Positions 8,459 through 17,484 of a stretch of DNA of 64,000 nt are shown piece by piece. The stretch spans positions 620,001 to 684,000 of the forward strand of contig NZ_CP030049.1 of assembly GCF_015291665.1 (NCBI RefSeq), in the 5' to 3' direction. Under the pieces are notes generated by a model that did no database searches, was not told where the DNA came from, and saw nothing but the letters and a program-made list of their open reading frames with translations. This stretch comes from Bradyrhizobium sp. CCBAU 53338. GTDB lineage: Bacteria > Pseudomonadota > Alphaproteobacteria > Rhizobiales > Xanthobacteraceae. Position numbers and translations under genes: made by a program. Position 1 is the stretch's first letter; each line of letters opens with the position of its first letter.

Positions 8459-10252
8459 CTAGCTGTAAACGCCTGCAGCTTGCATGTCCGCGGACTCAAT
8501 CCGCTCCTTTAGGGAGTTCAAATAGTCCTCCGCGTAAGATTGTGCCATCGAGACCGGAAGGTTGACGCCGGCCGTCGCGGCTTCTTGAATTGCCTGCTTC
8601 GTCAAGCCTTCGCGCATGGCTAGTTTGACCTCCGGGCCGCCGATACAACCCACCGCCTGTGCCGCAAGATTGAGTCCCGCTTCTTCCAGCGCCTGCTTTA
8701 TGTTGCCGCCTGTGATGGCTGTGTGCAGAAGATTTGCTGCTTGCGCCTCGCTCTCGAGTATCATTGACGCGAGATCGGTCAATTCCCCCAAACCTGGAAT
8801 GAAGCCGAGTACACCAACTGCCGTCGCAGCCCAGTCAAGCACGTTGGAGCCCACCTTGAGCACTTCATCAAAGGCGTGCATGAAGGCACCTCCGTTTTTC
8901 TTGGGTGACTTGACGTCCGGCTGGTCCGCCACGCCCGTCATCATGTCCTTGACGGCCGCCTGGTCGGCAGCCGGCTGAACAGCGTGCTGCTTCAATTGGT
9001 GAGCGGTGCGGTTCGCGCCGGACATGTTGCTGAAGAAATGGGTGAAATCGTTACTGCTGATGTTGCCGGAATCGACCGTATGGCCGCCGCCGAAGTCGAA
9101 GAACTTGTGGTGGGTCTTGTAGCCTGTGATCGAGTTGTTCAGCAATCCGAACAAGAGAGGATCCGACAACAGCTGGGAGGCCGCCTTTCGCACGTCCGGG
9201 GCGAGACTCTTGTCATCGACCATACTAGTGAGCGTCTCCCGGGTCAGGTCACCCTTCCCGAAAAAAGCCGCTTGGTTCTTATTGATCGTACCTAGCGTAT
9301 CCAACTCGGCATGCGTGAGGTTCATCGATGACGAAGCCATCTGCAAGAAGTCCTCTTTGTGGACCTTATCTACCGAGCCGCCATACAACTGTTTCCATTC
9401 CTCTGGATGATTGAGGAAGTATCTCGCGGCTGCGAGAACCTGAGGTGGGCATTTACCCGTTTTAGCCTCGCCATCAACGATCTGCCTGAAATCCGCGAGG
9501 CTCAGGTTCTTGGGCAAATTATCAGAATAGCGATAGAGCTCACGCAGTGCGTCGGTCTGGGTCATAACGCAGGGCTGGCCGTTTCCGGTGCCGTCCGACG
9601 GAACGTAGTTATGCTCGTAGCGCCGCGCCTGCTGCTCCTGGAATGCAGCCACTTGTGAGTGATGATCGGAGAAGCCGGAGAGATCTCCTGCCTTGATTGT
9701 CCCCCCGCAGCGGCCATCGCCTTGTGAGCCTATCGCATAGAAGAGCTCCGGATCCTGCTGCAATGCTTCGATCGCCGTCTTCAGATCCGGCGGTGTGGAG
9801 GGGTCCGTCGCCAAATCTACGAGCGACTTCCAATCTAGGGGGCATTTATCTTTATGACGGTTCAGCACCGACACAATCTGCAACTCGGTGTCAGTCAGAG
9901 TGCCACTGTTCCATGTAATCCGTGAGCTGGGTACTGGCGCCGCTGCAATCGCAGTGGAGGCCGCAGCAGAGGTTGACTGCGGGGGCTGGCTATACGCTTC
10001 TGCGTCCAATGCAGCCCTAACGTCGGGTGGCACGATATTCCCCGTCAGCTGTATGAGCTCCTCCGTCAGGTTCTTAGTCGACTCCGAGGCCGAATCCTGT
10101 GGTGCGGAATGATCGCCGGTCGTGTCATTTAAGGCGTAGCTCGCAAGCACCGCCTCGAAACTTGACAGCTCTTGCGCCGGAGTGAGCCCGGGGGCAAGCC
10201 CGGACAAAGCCACGTTCGAGTTGGCGGCGAGGGATAGGTTGTTGACTGACAT
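8459..10252 (-). CDS. nopX: T3SS translocator NopX (NolX, HrpF family)
   Basis: This 597-residue protein has the length of NolX/NopX, the secreted protein thought to form the translocon pore in the plant membrane. The N-terminal 120 residues are Ser/Ala-rich and polar. The middle holds calcium-binding-like and helical repeat blocks (LADFRQIVDGEAKTGKCPP and GDLTRETLTSMVDDKSLAP). The C terminus carries a hydrophobic segment (VLDWAATAVGVLGFIPGLG). The start at 10252 (MSVNNLS) was chosen over an upstream in-frame start at 10348 because it has a ribosome site and lies within the usual distance of the tts box at 10444-10473. Confidence 0.93.
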   Translation of the reverse strand: MSVNNLSLAANSNVALSGLAPGLTPAQELSSFEAVLASYALNDTTGDHSAPQDSASESTKNLTEELIQLTGNIVPPDVRAALDAEAYSQPPQSTSAAASTAIAAAPVPSSRITWNSGTLTDTELQIVSVLNRHKDKCPLDWKSLVDLATDPSTPPDLKTAIEALQQDPELFYAIGSQGDGRCGGTIKAGDLSGFSDHHSQVAAFQEQQARRYEHNYVPSDGTGNGQPCVMTQTDALRELYRYSDNLPKNLSLADFRQIVDGEAKTGKCPPQVLAAARYFLNHPEEWKQLYGGSVDKVHKEDFLQMASSSMNLTHAELDTLGTINKNQAAFFGKGDLTRETLTSMVDDKSLAPDVRKAASQLLSDPLLFGLLNNSITGYKTHHKFFDFGGGHTVDSGNISSNDFTHFFSNMSGANRTAHQLKQHAVQPAADQAAVKDMMTGVADQPDVKSPKKNGGAFMHAFDEVLKVGSNVLDWAATAVGVLGFIPGLGELTDLASMILESEAQAANLLHTAITGGNIKQALEEAGLNLAAQAVGCIGGPEVKLAMREGLTKQAIQEAATAGVNLPVSMAQSYAEDYLNSLKERIESADMQAAGVYS

Positions 10253-10443
10253 TATACATCCTGTGCTGTGAGATTGCGCCACCGTCCTGTCACACCGTGC
10301 AGCCCGAGTTCGCGACGAACACCAAGTGTTGATGGGCAGATCCAACAACTCCTGGCGGCTGCTCCCGGCGGCTGAGTGAGCGTCCAGTGCTCAGGTCCCG
10401 ATCAACAGGCTCATTGCCTGCTAGATATTCACCCCCTTTTATA

Positions 10444-10473
10444 GTAGCGGGAGTTAGCTTTCGAGAAGCTGAC
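10444..10473 (-). promoter_or_regulatory. tts box of nopX
   Basis: On the minus strand the core is GTCAGCTTCTCGAAAGCT, a full match to the defined positions, followed by AACTCCCGCTACTAT. It is about 190 bases upstream of the nopX start, which leaves a long leader. Confidence 0.93.
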
Positions 10474-10861
10474 GGCGCTCAGCGGAATGCGCGAACGGAC
10501 ATGAATGCGGTGTTGCGCAATACCCGCATCCCCCCAAAAGTGTCTGCCACTCCGTCGCGTCCTCACGCGGCAGATGGCAAAAATGGGAACTCGGGCCTGC
10601 AATCCGCGGAAGATCGGCGCGGGTTCGTGCAACAAAATTAAATGATACTGCCGCGTCGTCTGGCGATGGCGAGTGGGCGCGCTTACGGCCCGTTACGAGA
10701 GGGTTAGCGTCTGCTCCGTCAGCGCCATGAAGCATTATGGGATCAGTCACCGTTTGCCGGCAAATGTACTCAAACGGTTGAGATCGTCGATCGTTGAGTG
10801 GAGCTAAAGCCGTAGCCAGCGCAAGAATGATGCTGCCCACCTTTCCAGTTGAAGGCATCAC
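10454..10861 (-). CDS. Unrecognised ORF between rhcC1 and nopX, possibly TtsI-controlled
   Basis: The 135-codon frame starts at ATG 10861 and has a hydrophobic patch near the start (GSIILALATALA), a polar middle and a Cys/His-rich end. I do not recognise a family. A tts-box-like sequence on the same strand lies 35 bases upstream (10884-10913). However, the last codons read through the nopX tts box (QLLES then stop), which suggests the end is fortuitous. It could be a secreted protein, a remnant, or chance. Confidence 0.25.
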   Translation of the reverse strand: MMPSTGKVGSIILALATALAPLNDRRSQPFEYICRQTVTDPIMLHGADGADANPLVTGRKRAHSPSPDDAAVSFNFVARTRADLPRIAGPSSHFCHLPREDATEWQTLLGGCGYCATPHSCPFAHSAERRQLLES

Positions 10862-10883
10862 CGTCTAGGTCTCGGGCTCTCAT

Positions 10884-10913
10884 GCCGACAGCATCAGCTT
10901 TCAACATGCTCAC
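10884..10913 (-). promoter_or_regulatory. Candidate tts box between rhcC1 and nopX
   Basis: On the minus strand GTGAGCATGTTGAAAGCT differs from the tts core at 3 of 17 defined positions and keeps the GAAAGCT end. It lies 55 bases past the rhcC1 stop codon. It could drive the ORF at 10454-10861 or be a second nopX promoter. Confidence 0.45.
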
Positions 10914-10967
10914 AAAGAAAGCCGCGACCGCATTGAGCGCCGTTGTAAGCGACTTTTGCTGTCCAAT

Positions 10968-11639
10968 TCATCTCTGGCTTGGGCCGGGCGCGTGAGCCAC
11001 GTTATCTTGATGCGTCGCCTCGGGCAAAACAGGTCCCTCCGGTCGTCCATCACGAATAACCGTACTTGAGGAGCCCCGAAACAACATCAAGACCGACGCG
11101 GGCGCCGGCTTTGCGGTTGTCGTAAGAGTTCGTCGCGCCTGGGCCTCCGCCACTAGGCCGTTGAGCATTTGGTCGACGAGCGCGATGAAGCGAGGCGGAC
11201 CAGAAGCGAAGACCAGTCCATCTTCCGGTGCGGCTCTCACGACGTAGCGTTCATCGGAAATTTTGAGTGCATCGAGTGCCGCCTTGAATGCATCGAAAGT
11301 GACCGGGTTTAAGACAAGCAGGCGACTTTCCGCCTCGTGCGCGTCGGATACGTACAGCACCAGCCCGTCATAGTACCACTGAAGATTATAAAGAGTGGTC
11401 ACGCGTTCGAGGAAATCTCGCGGCGCGAGATCCGGCATGCGCCCGCGAATCCGCCCCTTTACATGGGTGCTGACATTGATTCGAATATTCAAATTGTTGC
11501 CGAACTCCTGCAGTGCGGCCGCGAGATCCTGATCCAGAACTGTGTAAGTATAAGGCGTGGATGGCAGCTCTAGAGTGGCGCCGAGCGCCCTAACCGCGCT
11601 CAAGGAGATGAAAACACCAACAATTAGAATGTTCTTCAA
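10968..11639 (-). CDS. rhcC1: T3SS secretin N-terminal part RhcC1 (NolW)
   Basis: This 223-residue exported protein has a signal peptide (MKNILIVGVFISLSAVRALG, cleavage likely after RALGA) and secretin N0/N1 domains (YTYTVLDQDLAAALQEFG, then DERYVVRAAPEDGLVFASGP). It lacks the pore-forming domain. In rhizobia the outer-membrane secretin is split into RhcC1 and RhcC2; the second half is at 21331-22788. It is transcribed away from nolB, leaving about 200 bases for two promoters, and it precedes nopX on the same strand. Confidence 0.9.
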   Translation of the reverse strand: MKNILIVGVFISLSAVRALGATLELPSTPYTYTVLDQDLAAALQEFGNNLNIRINVSTHVKGRIRGRMPDLAPRDFLERVTTLYNLQWYYDGLVLYVSDAHEAESRLLVLNPVTFDAFKAALDALKISDERYVVRAAPEDGLVFASGPPRFIALVDQMLNGLVAEAQARRTLTTTAKPAPASVLMLFRGSSSTVIRDGRPEGPVLPEATHQDNVAHAPGPSQR

Positions 11640-11771
11640 CGTGTGCAGCCTCGTGGTGTGGTTGAGTATTCCAGGCGGTCATGCGCTGGTACTCTTCCAA
11701 AGTTGGAAGACGAACTTCGTCGCAAATTGGAAGCCAATCGTGATTTTTGGATGACGTAGCTCTTGATCCAC

Positions 11772-11801
11772 GTCAGGTTTTGGTCAGCTCGGCTCGCTAG
11801 G
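11772..11801 (+). promoter_or_regulatory. Degenerate tts box of the nolB-rhcU operon
   Basis: The core GTCAGGTTTTGGTCAGCT matches the tts consensus at 13 of 17 defined positions, with GTCAG and AGCT kept. It lies about 60 bases upstream of nolB on the same strand. It also resembles the degenerate box at 657. Confidence 0.6.
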
Positions 11802-11846
11802 GTGCCGAGCCGTTCCCGGCAACGACAGCTAATAGACGCGAGAGCA

Positions 11847-12362
11847 ATGATTCCTTCCGTGATGTTTGGCGCGATGCCGATCTCTGCCAACCTCGGCGAG
11901 TGTCTCACCGAGGGGTGTTCATCGGCGCCGGGCAACTTTCATGAGCATCTTGCAAAGGCGGCATCGAAACAAGGCGCCGCCTCTTTGGTGGCCGACAGCG
12001 CGTTGGCGCCACCTGTACCGGAGGTTCAGCGTGCAGTCGCGCAGACAGGTCCACTGGGCGATCGCATTCTGCAGAATCTTTTTGGAGCGCACTTAGGCAA
12101 ACCATATCCTTCGACCGGACTCCCTTCGATCGGCGAGCCGGGCCCTTCGAAGAGCGTCCAGCTTGGGCCCGCCGCGCGGCCTATCTCGCGCTTGGACGGA
12201 GTCGATGTCCATGTTATCGGAAAACCAGAAGGTGCCGACAATTTCGAGTCGACGTTGCAGAATCTGCGGGATGTTTACAACGGCGTCATTCAGGTTTCGC
12301 TCATCTCCAAGAGTGCTGGCGCCGTCGGTTCATCTCTGAATAAGCTGCTATCAGCGGGCTGA
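11847..12362 (+). CDS. nolB: Nodulation/T3SS protein NolB
   Basis: This 171-residue protein resembles NolB, the first gene of the rhizobial nolBTUV cluster and a T3SS component of the SctI inner-rod class by position. The C terminus is helical (NLRDVYNGVIQVSLISKSAG) as in rod proteins; the N-terminal two thirds are Pro/Ala/Ser-rich. It starts the long plus-strand operon and is followed by rhcJ after 10 bases. The start at 11847 follows GCGAGAGC; a start at 11862 is also possible and would give the commoner shorter length. Confidence 0.88.
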   Translation: MIPSVMFGAMPISANLGECLTEGCSSAPGNFHEHLAKAASKQGAASLVADSALAPPVPEVQRAVAQTGPLGDRILQNLFGAHLGKPYPSTGLPSIGEPGPSKSVQLGPAARPISRLDGVDVHVIGKPEGADNFESTLQNLRDVYNGVIQVSLISKSAGAVGSSLNKLLSAG

Positions 12363-12372
12363 GCGGCGGTTG

Positions 12373-13239
12373 ATGGTTCTTTTCGCGCAAAGAAAGATCG
12401 GTCGCGGCGCGACTTCTGGAAGGCAGGTGCATGCCGTTCTCCTATTGCCGCTTGTGCTGTTGCTAGCCGGCTGCAAGGCCGATCTCTATACGAAAGTTCA
12501 GGAGCGTGAAGCCAACGAGATGCTTGCCCTTCTCCTTAGTAAGGGTGTCGATGCAGTCCGTGTTGTCGCTAAGGACGGTAGCAGCACGATTCAGGTCGAA
12601 GAAAAGCAATTGGCCGTTTCGATAGAACTGCTGAATGGCCAGGGCTTGCCGCGCCAGGTGTTTAAGAATCTTGGGGAGGTGTTCAAGGGATCCGGCCTGG
12701 TTGCGTCCCCAGTTGAGGAGCGCGCTCGTTACGTTTATGCCCTAAGCGAAGAATTGTCGCGCACAATCAATGATATCGATGGGGTTCTCTCCGCCCGGGT
12801 TCATGTTGTCTTGCCGAAGAACGACCTTTTGCGACAGGATGCGACCCCGTCCTCGGCGTCGGTCTTCATTCGACATGGTTCCAATGCGAACCTCTCAGCC
12901 TTGTTGCCCCAAATCAAGATGCTCGTCGCCAATGGCATTGAAGGACTATCATACGACAAGGTGGCCGTCGTTTTCGTGCCGGTTGAGCGAGCGCAGCATG
13001 AGATGTTCTCTGCACCAGCAGCTGCTTCGATCCACCCGACCAAGTTCACGTCAGCCACCTTTCTTGCGATCGTGGTCGGGGGTGTCGGCGCCGCGGTCGG
13101 CATTCTATCTTACGTGCTGCTGAGCACACGTGTGCGCCAGCTAGGTCAATTCTGGCGGAAAGTGCCGAATATTGACACAGCGGCGAGTATGCCCGCCGTC
13201 CTAGCCGCTGGCAAAAAGCGGAACTCCGATGCGAGATAG
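12373..13239 (+). CDS. rhcJ: T3SS inner-ring lipoprotein RhcJ (NolT, SctJ)
   Basis: This 288-residue lipoprotein has a lipobox (LLLAGC, then KADLYTKV), two ring-building domains (residues about 35-210, with AVSIELLNGQGLPR and LSARVHVVLP), and a C-terminal membrane helix (FLAIVVGGVGAAVGILSYVL). This is the SctJ/FliF-like basal-body ring family. ATG 12373 was used although a TTG lies one codon earlier. It overlaps nolU by 11 bases, indicating translational coupling. Confidence 0.95.
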   Translation: MVLFAQRKIGRGATSGRQVHAVLLLPLVLLLAGCKADLYTKVQEREANEMLALLLSKGVDAVRVVAKDGSSTIQVEEKQLAVSIELLNGQGLPRQVFKNLGEVFKGSGLVASPVEERARYVYALSEELSRTINDIDGVLSARVHVVLPKNDLLRQDATPSSASVFIRHGSNANLSALLPQIKMLVANGIEGLSYDKVAVVFVPVERAQHEMFSAPAAASIHPTKFTSATFLAIVVGGVGAAVGILSYVLLSTRVRQLGQFWRKVPNIDTAASMPAVLAAGKKRNSDAR

Positions 13240-13882
13240 GCCGAATGCAATGTCCGCAACGATGACATCCAACGAACCAAATCATTTGCTCAACCAACAT
13301 TCCGGTCGGCCGCGGGAGCTTGCTGCGATAATCCATCCAAGCCGTTTTGCTGAACGTCTTGATGCGTCGCTGGCGGCGTCTACAGTGCTGCAACTGCAGA
13401 AAACTCCCAGACTACAGGAAAGACTAGTCGAACTGCTCCTAGGCAGTGAACTGGTCTTGAAGGGAAGTAGCTGGGGAAGGGGCGCTTTGCTTGGGCATGA
13501 TCCGCATCGTGCGGCATTGCTCGCTGGCGGCATTTGGCATGCCCGTTCGGTACTGAAGCTGGTGTCAAAGCATGATCTTGCTCCACTGATCGGAAATATT
13601 GGTGCGGAAGCACATGCTTTCGCTATCCGACATGTATCCAGCGCCGTCGAAACCCAATTGATTGTCGATCCGGAGCAACTTTCGCAGCGGATTGCACATG
13701 ACGGATATGCCTGCCTTGGCGCTTTCCTCAAGCGAGCCTCAGAACTCGACCGTACGCGCGTGCTTCTCTGCTTGCCTGTCGGGACTGCCGCGGAGAGTCC
13801 AGCCGCCGAACATCACAAAGCCGCGGGCCAATTGATGTCTTTGGTGATGACCCATTTGGCCGCAGAGACACGGCCGGCATGA
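13229..13882 (+). CDS. nolU: T3SS accessory protein NolU (SctK-like)
   Basis: This 217-residue soluble protein is in the NolU position between rhcJ and nolV. SctK-family proteins are cytoplasmic sorting-platform adaptors linking the SctD ring to SctQ/SctL. Visible features are a helical N-terminal half and a block EAHAFAIRHVSSAVETQLI. The start at 13229 overlaps rhcJ by 11 bases; MSATM at 13250 is an alternative. The stop overlaps nolV by 4 bases. Confidence 0.88.
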   Translation: MRDRPNAMSATMTSNEPNHLLNQHSGRPRELAAIIHPSRFAERLDASLAASTVLQLQKTPRLQERLVELLLGSELVLKGSSWGRGALLGHDPHRAALLAGGIWHARSVLKLVSKHDLAPLIGNIGAEAHAFAIRHVSSAVETQLIVDPEQLSQRIAHDGYACLGAFLKRASELDRTRVLLCLPVGTAAESPAAEHHKAAGQLMSLVMTHLAAETRPA

Positions 13883-14502
13883 CCGCGGGTGAGCCAGCAT
13901 TGCCAGAACGCCCGCAGATACGTCCGGTGGGTCCAGTCATACCAGCCTCGGAACTTGGGATCTGGTGCGATGTGGTACAGACGCGCGCGCTAGCTCAGCG
14001 GTATCTACAGCAGGTTCGCAACTGGGCAAGGAACGCTTATCATCGCGAGCAGGCGCGCGGGCACTCCGAAGGCCTGAAGACAGGCTCGGACGAAATGGCG
14101 CGGCTGGTTGCTCGAGCTGCTTCTGAGCTGGCGCGGCGAAAAGCCGTGCTGGAACAGGAGCTGCCACAACTTGTCATTGAGGTCCTGAACGACTTGGTGG
14201 GCTCGTTCGATCCGGGCGAGATGTTAGTGAGGTCGGTTCGTCACGCTATCGAGCAAAGATATGGCGGTGCGGAATTGCGCCTTCATGTGTCTCCTGTGAA
14301 CGTCGATGCCATGACATGCGAGTTCGCGTCATTCCATGGAACGCATGGGCGTCCGAAGGTCAGAATTGATCCGGACCCGGCTCTAACGCCGGACCAATGC
14401 GTTTTGTGGAGTGAGTTTGGTAATGTCGATCTAGGACTTGCCGCGCAGCTCCGCACACTGCGCCTCGCCCTTGCTCCGCCTGTTCAGGAGGACGAACAAT
14501 GA
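13879..14502 (+). CDS. nolV: T3SS stator protein NolV (SctL, FliH-like)
   Basis: This 207-residue protein has a helical, charged N-terminal half (RNWARNAYHREQARGHSEG) and a C-terminal domain like the FliH/V-ATPase E subunit (LPQLVIEVLNDLVGSFDPG, then RIDPDPALTPDQCVLWSEFG). SctL binds and restrains the ATPase, here RhcN, and links it to the cytoplasmic platform. It overlaps nolU and rhcN by 4 bases each, a tight translational chain. Confidence 0.92.
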   Translation: MTAGEPALPERPQIRPVGPVIPASELGIWCDVVQTRALAQRYLQQVRNWARNAYHREQARGHSEGLKTGSDEMARLVARAASELARRKAVLEQELPQLVIEVLNDLVGSFDPGEMLVRSVRHAIEQRYGGAELRLHVSPVNVDAMTCEFASFHGTHGRPKVRIDPDPALTPDQCVLWSEFGNVDLGLAAQLRTLRLALAPPVQEDEQ

Positions 14503-15854
14503 CTTCCCAAAGGCCAAGCTATGGCAATGCGGCTGCTGAAGGCGCGGTGCACGCAGCATTATCATCTCTGAAATCTACGGCAAAGCATGTCGATACGCGT
14601 GCTGTGCGCGGACGAGTCACCCGAGCCGTCGGCACCTTGGTCCATGCCGTGCTGCCCGGGGCCCACGTTGGGGAGCTGTGCCTATTGCAGGATCACAGTA
14701 CGGGATGGTCACTTGATGCGGAGGTGGTCGGTCTGCTGCCGGATGGAGTATTGCTCACGCCAATCGGCGACATGGTAGGCATGTCTAGCCGTGCGGAAGT
14801 GGTTCCGACCGGGCGAATGCAGGAAGTTGCGGTCGGTGCCGATTTGCTGGGCCGCGTCATCGATAGCTTCGGCCGTCCGCTCGACGGGAAGGGGCCAATA
14901 AAGACGACCCACACTCGTCCCCTACGCGGCAGGGCACCCAACCCAATGAGGCGGCGGGGGATCGAGCAGCCTTTTCCGCTCGGCGTCCGCGTGCTCGACG
15001 GACTTCTGACGTGTGGCGAAGGCCAACGGATCGGAATCTATGGAGACGCTGGTTGCGGCAAGTCGACGCTGATGTCGCAGATTGTTAAAGGCGCGGACGC
15101 TGAGGTCACCGTCGTTGCGCTTATAGGAGAGCGCGGACGTGAGGTGCGTGAATTCATCGAGCGCCATATTGGCAATGCCATCGATCGGACGATCGCTGTC
15201 GTTGAGACCTCCGACCGGTCGGCAATGGAGCGCGCGCAATGTGCTCATACGGCGACGGCACTCGCCGAGTACTTTCGTGATCAGGGACAGCGGGTCGTTC
15301 TCATGATGGATTCGTTGACGCGCTTCAGCCGCGCGATGCGTGAAATCGGCCTAGCCGCGGGAGAACCTCCGACGCGGCGAGGCTTTCCTCCCTCCGTCTT
15401 TGCGCTGCTGCCGGCTCTGTTGGAACGTGCCGGTATGGGCGAGCAGGGCTCGATCACGGCCTTCTATACCGTACTTGTCGAAGGTGACGGGACAGGCGAT
15501 CCAATCGCCGAAGAGTCGCGCGGTATTCTCGATGGTCATATCATTCTCTCACGCGCGCTCGCATCGCGAGAGCATTTTCCGGCCATCGACGTGTTGTCGA
15601 GCCGAAGTCGCGTGATGGATGCGGTCGTCTCTGTGTCACATCGAAAGGCCGCCTCTTTCTTTCGAGATCTTCTTTCGCGCTATGATGAGGCCGAATTTTT
15701 GATCAAGGTCGGTGAGTACAAGCCAGGGGGCGATCCGCTGACCGACCGAGCAATCGCGTCGATCGAGGACTTGCGGAATTTCTTGCGCCAGGGGCAGGAT
15801 GAACCGTCCAGCTTTGAGGAGGCCATCACGTGGATGTCGCGTCTTACCGACTGA
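14499..15854 (+). CDS. rhcN: T3SS ATPase RhcN (SctN)
   Basis: This 451-residue F1-beta-like ATPase energises substrate unfolding and chaperone release at the base of the T3SS. The Walker A loop GDAGCGKST is at residues about 182-190 and the Walker B strand VVLMMDSLTRFSR about 70 residues later. The family block PPTRRGFPPSVFALLPALLE is present. It has full family length and an intact catalytic set. It overlaps nolV by 4 bases and y4yJ by 25. Confidence 0.97.
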   Translation: MTSQRPSYGNAAAEGAVHAALSSLKSTAKHVDTRAVRGRVTRAVGTLVHAVLPGAHVGELCLLQDHSTGWSLDAEVVGLLPDGVLLTPIGDMVGMSSRAEVVPTGRMQEVAVGADLLGRVIDSFGRPLDGKGPIKTTHTRPLRGRAPNPMRRRGIEQPFPLGVRVLDGLLTCGEGQRIGIYGDAGCGKSTLMSQIVKGADAEVTVVALIGERGREVREFIERHIGNAIDRTIAVVETSDRSAMERAQCAHTATALAEYFRDQGQRVVLMMDSLTRFSRAMREIGLAAGEPPTRRGFPPSVFALLPALLERAGMGEQGSITAFYTVLVEGDGTGDPIAEESRGILDGHIILSRALASREHFPAIDVLSSRSRVMDAVVSVSHRKAASFFRDLLSRYDEAEFLIKVGEYKPGGDPLTDRAIASIEDLRNFLRQGQDEPSSFEEAITWMSRLTD

Positions 15855-16366
15855 ATCCCAGCCAAGCGTCGAAATTGCGGCTGGTGAAGGACATGAGGGA
15901 GCGAAGTGCGCTTCGTCAATTATCCAATACGCAAGCCGAACGCCAAATTGCGGTTAAAGCGATGGAGAAAGCTTCCAAGAATGCCGCCAGCGCCGAGAAA
16001 CGCCGCGCAAGCCTCGAAGCTGAACTTTATTTAGAACTCGCATCGTCTAACAGGATGTGCGTCACCGAACTCGACCGTAGGCTTCATCTCGTCATTGGAC
16101 GCCTCACAGCTGAGATCGCAACTGCACGCCAGGTGCTTGAGCAAGCGCGCATCGCTCAACAGCAGGCCCAGGCGGCGGTTGTTGAGGCGCGGGTCGTGTG
16201 GGCCAAGCGTTCGGCGGCGAGCCAGAAATGGCAGCAGATTGAGTGCGATGTGCAGCGCTCGACCAACGCTTGCTCGGAGTGTGCAGCTCAAATCGAAACG
16301 GACGATGAGGTCTTGCTCCGGTATCAGAGTGGCTCGCGAAGCCAGGCAATTGGCGTTTTGATTTAA
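15830..16366 (+). CDS. y4yJ: T3SS stalk protein Y4yJ (SctO, FliJ-like)
   Basis: This 178-residue protein is almost entirely helical and coiled-coil (EKRRASLEAELYLELASSN, then ARIAQQQAQAAVVEARVVW). That fits the SctO/YscO stalk that inserts into the ATPase ring and contacts SctV. It sits between rhcN and rhcQ as y4yJ does in NGR234. It overlaps the end of rhcN by 25 bases, and its stop codon shares one base with the rhcQ start. Confidence 0.88.
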   Translation: MDVASYRLNPSQASKLRLVKDMRERSALRQLSNTQAERQIAVKAMEKASKNAASAEKRRASLEAELYLELASSNRMCVTELDRRLHLVIGRLTAEIATARQVLEQARIAQQQAQAAVVEARVVWAKRSAASQKWQQIECDVQRSTNACSECAAQIETDDEVLLRYQSGSRSQAIGVLI

Positions 16367-17484
16367 TGGCTGCTTCTCTTATGTCGGCGCGAACTGCCGA
16401 CCCCGTGAACATGAGCGCGGAAAATGCGGTCGGTGAACCGGCACGATTCGTGCCGCGGCTAAGATTGTCGCATAGCGCGGTCTCGTGCCTCAATTTGATG
16501 GCCCCCCGGCGAACGGTTCTGAAGAGCCGCCTTGGCGATACGCCGGTCTCGATATGTATTAACCGGCTTGTGTGGCAGGCGCAGCAATCGACCGCGCCGA
16601 TGCTTGATTGTGTATTTCGCGTCGGAGCCGAAATGGCCGTCTTGTCGGTGCCGCGCCAGTTGGCGGAGGCATTGATTTCGACAGTGCAGCATGGCCTTAC
16701 GTTACCTTCGGACCCAGCCCGCTCTTTCGTCCTCGAACTTGCGCTTGAACCATGGTTCACTCGAGTAGAGCATCTGCTAGCGCAGGATTTGCAAATTATC
16801 CGCATCGACGAAGCAACGATGGAAGGTCCTTATCTGGAACTCGACATCGTCTACGGGGCGCTCGTGGGCAAGGCGCGGCTGTTCCTATTCTCGTCTCTTG
16901 AGGGTCCGGTTCCGGCTGCCTTCTGTAAGTTAGGCGAGATGCTTGGCCAATTGCCCCGAGAAATGCGCAAGCTTTCCCCGGAGTTGCCCATCATGGTTGC
17001 CAGCGAGATTAGCTCGCTGCGCGTGTCCGTCGGGCTTCTTCGCCAAGCACAAACTGGCGATGCGCTGTTGCCGGACGTCATTCCCTTTGCGAGCGGTCAG
17101 GTCATCCTGACTGCGGACAAATTGTGGGCGCCGGCGGAGATTGCTGGCGACAGACTAATCTTGCGGGGACCCTTCCGCCTGCAACCCCACCCTCTCAAGA
17201 GTGCATATATGACAACACGACCCCAAACCCAGCCATCGACCCTGCCCTCGGAAACCGACATCGACAGCATTGAGATTACGCTCGTGTTCGAATGCGGCCG
17301 TTGGCCTATCCCGCTGGGTACGTTGAGGAGCGTCAACGAAGGGCATGTCTTTGAACTTGGCCGTCCCGTTGACCGTCCGGTTGACATTGTTGCCAATGGT
17401 CGATTGATCGGCCACGGCGACATCGTGCGTGTCGGGGAGGAACTGGCCATCAGGCTACGTGGTGGGTTGGCGGTCAATGACTGA
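16366..17484 (+). CDS. rhcQ: T3SS C-ring protein RhcQ (SctQ)
   Basis: This 372-residue cytoplasmic protein ends in a SpoA/FliN-like domain (residues about 295-370: EITLVFECGRWPIPLGTLRS, then VDIVANGRLIGHGDIVRVG). It forms the sorting platform below the export gate. The N-terminal 290 residues are the variable part. The start overlaps the y4yJ stop (TAATG). Internal starts making a separate C-terminal SpoA product are known in this family; M at about residue 284 precedes that domain, but no clear ribosome site was seen. Confidence 0.92.
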   Translation: MAASLMSARTADPVNMSAENAVGEPARFVPRLRLSHSAVSCLNLMAPRRTVLKSRLGDTPVSICINRLVWQAQQSTAPMLDCVFRVGAEMAVLSVPRQLAEALISTVQHGLTLPSDPARSFVLELALEPWFTRVEHLLAQDLQIIRIDEATMEGPYLELDIVYGALVGKARLFLFSSLEGPVPAAFCKLGEMLGQLPREMRKLSPELPIMVASEISSLRVSVGLLRQAQTGDALLPDVIPFASGQVILTADKLWAPAEIAGDRLILRGPFRLQPHPLKSAYMTTRPQTQPSTLPSETDIDSIEITLVFECGRWPIPLGTLRSVNEGHVFELGRPVDRPVDIVANGRLIGHGDIVRVGEELAIRLRGGLAVND

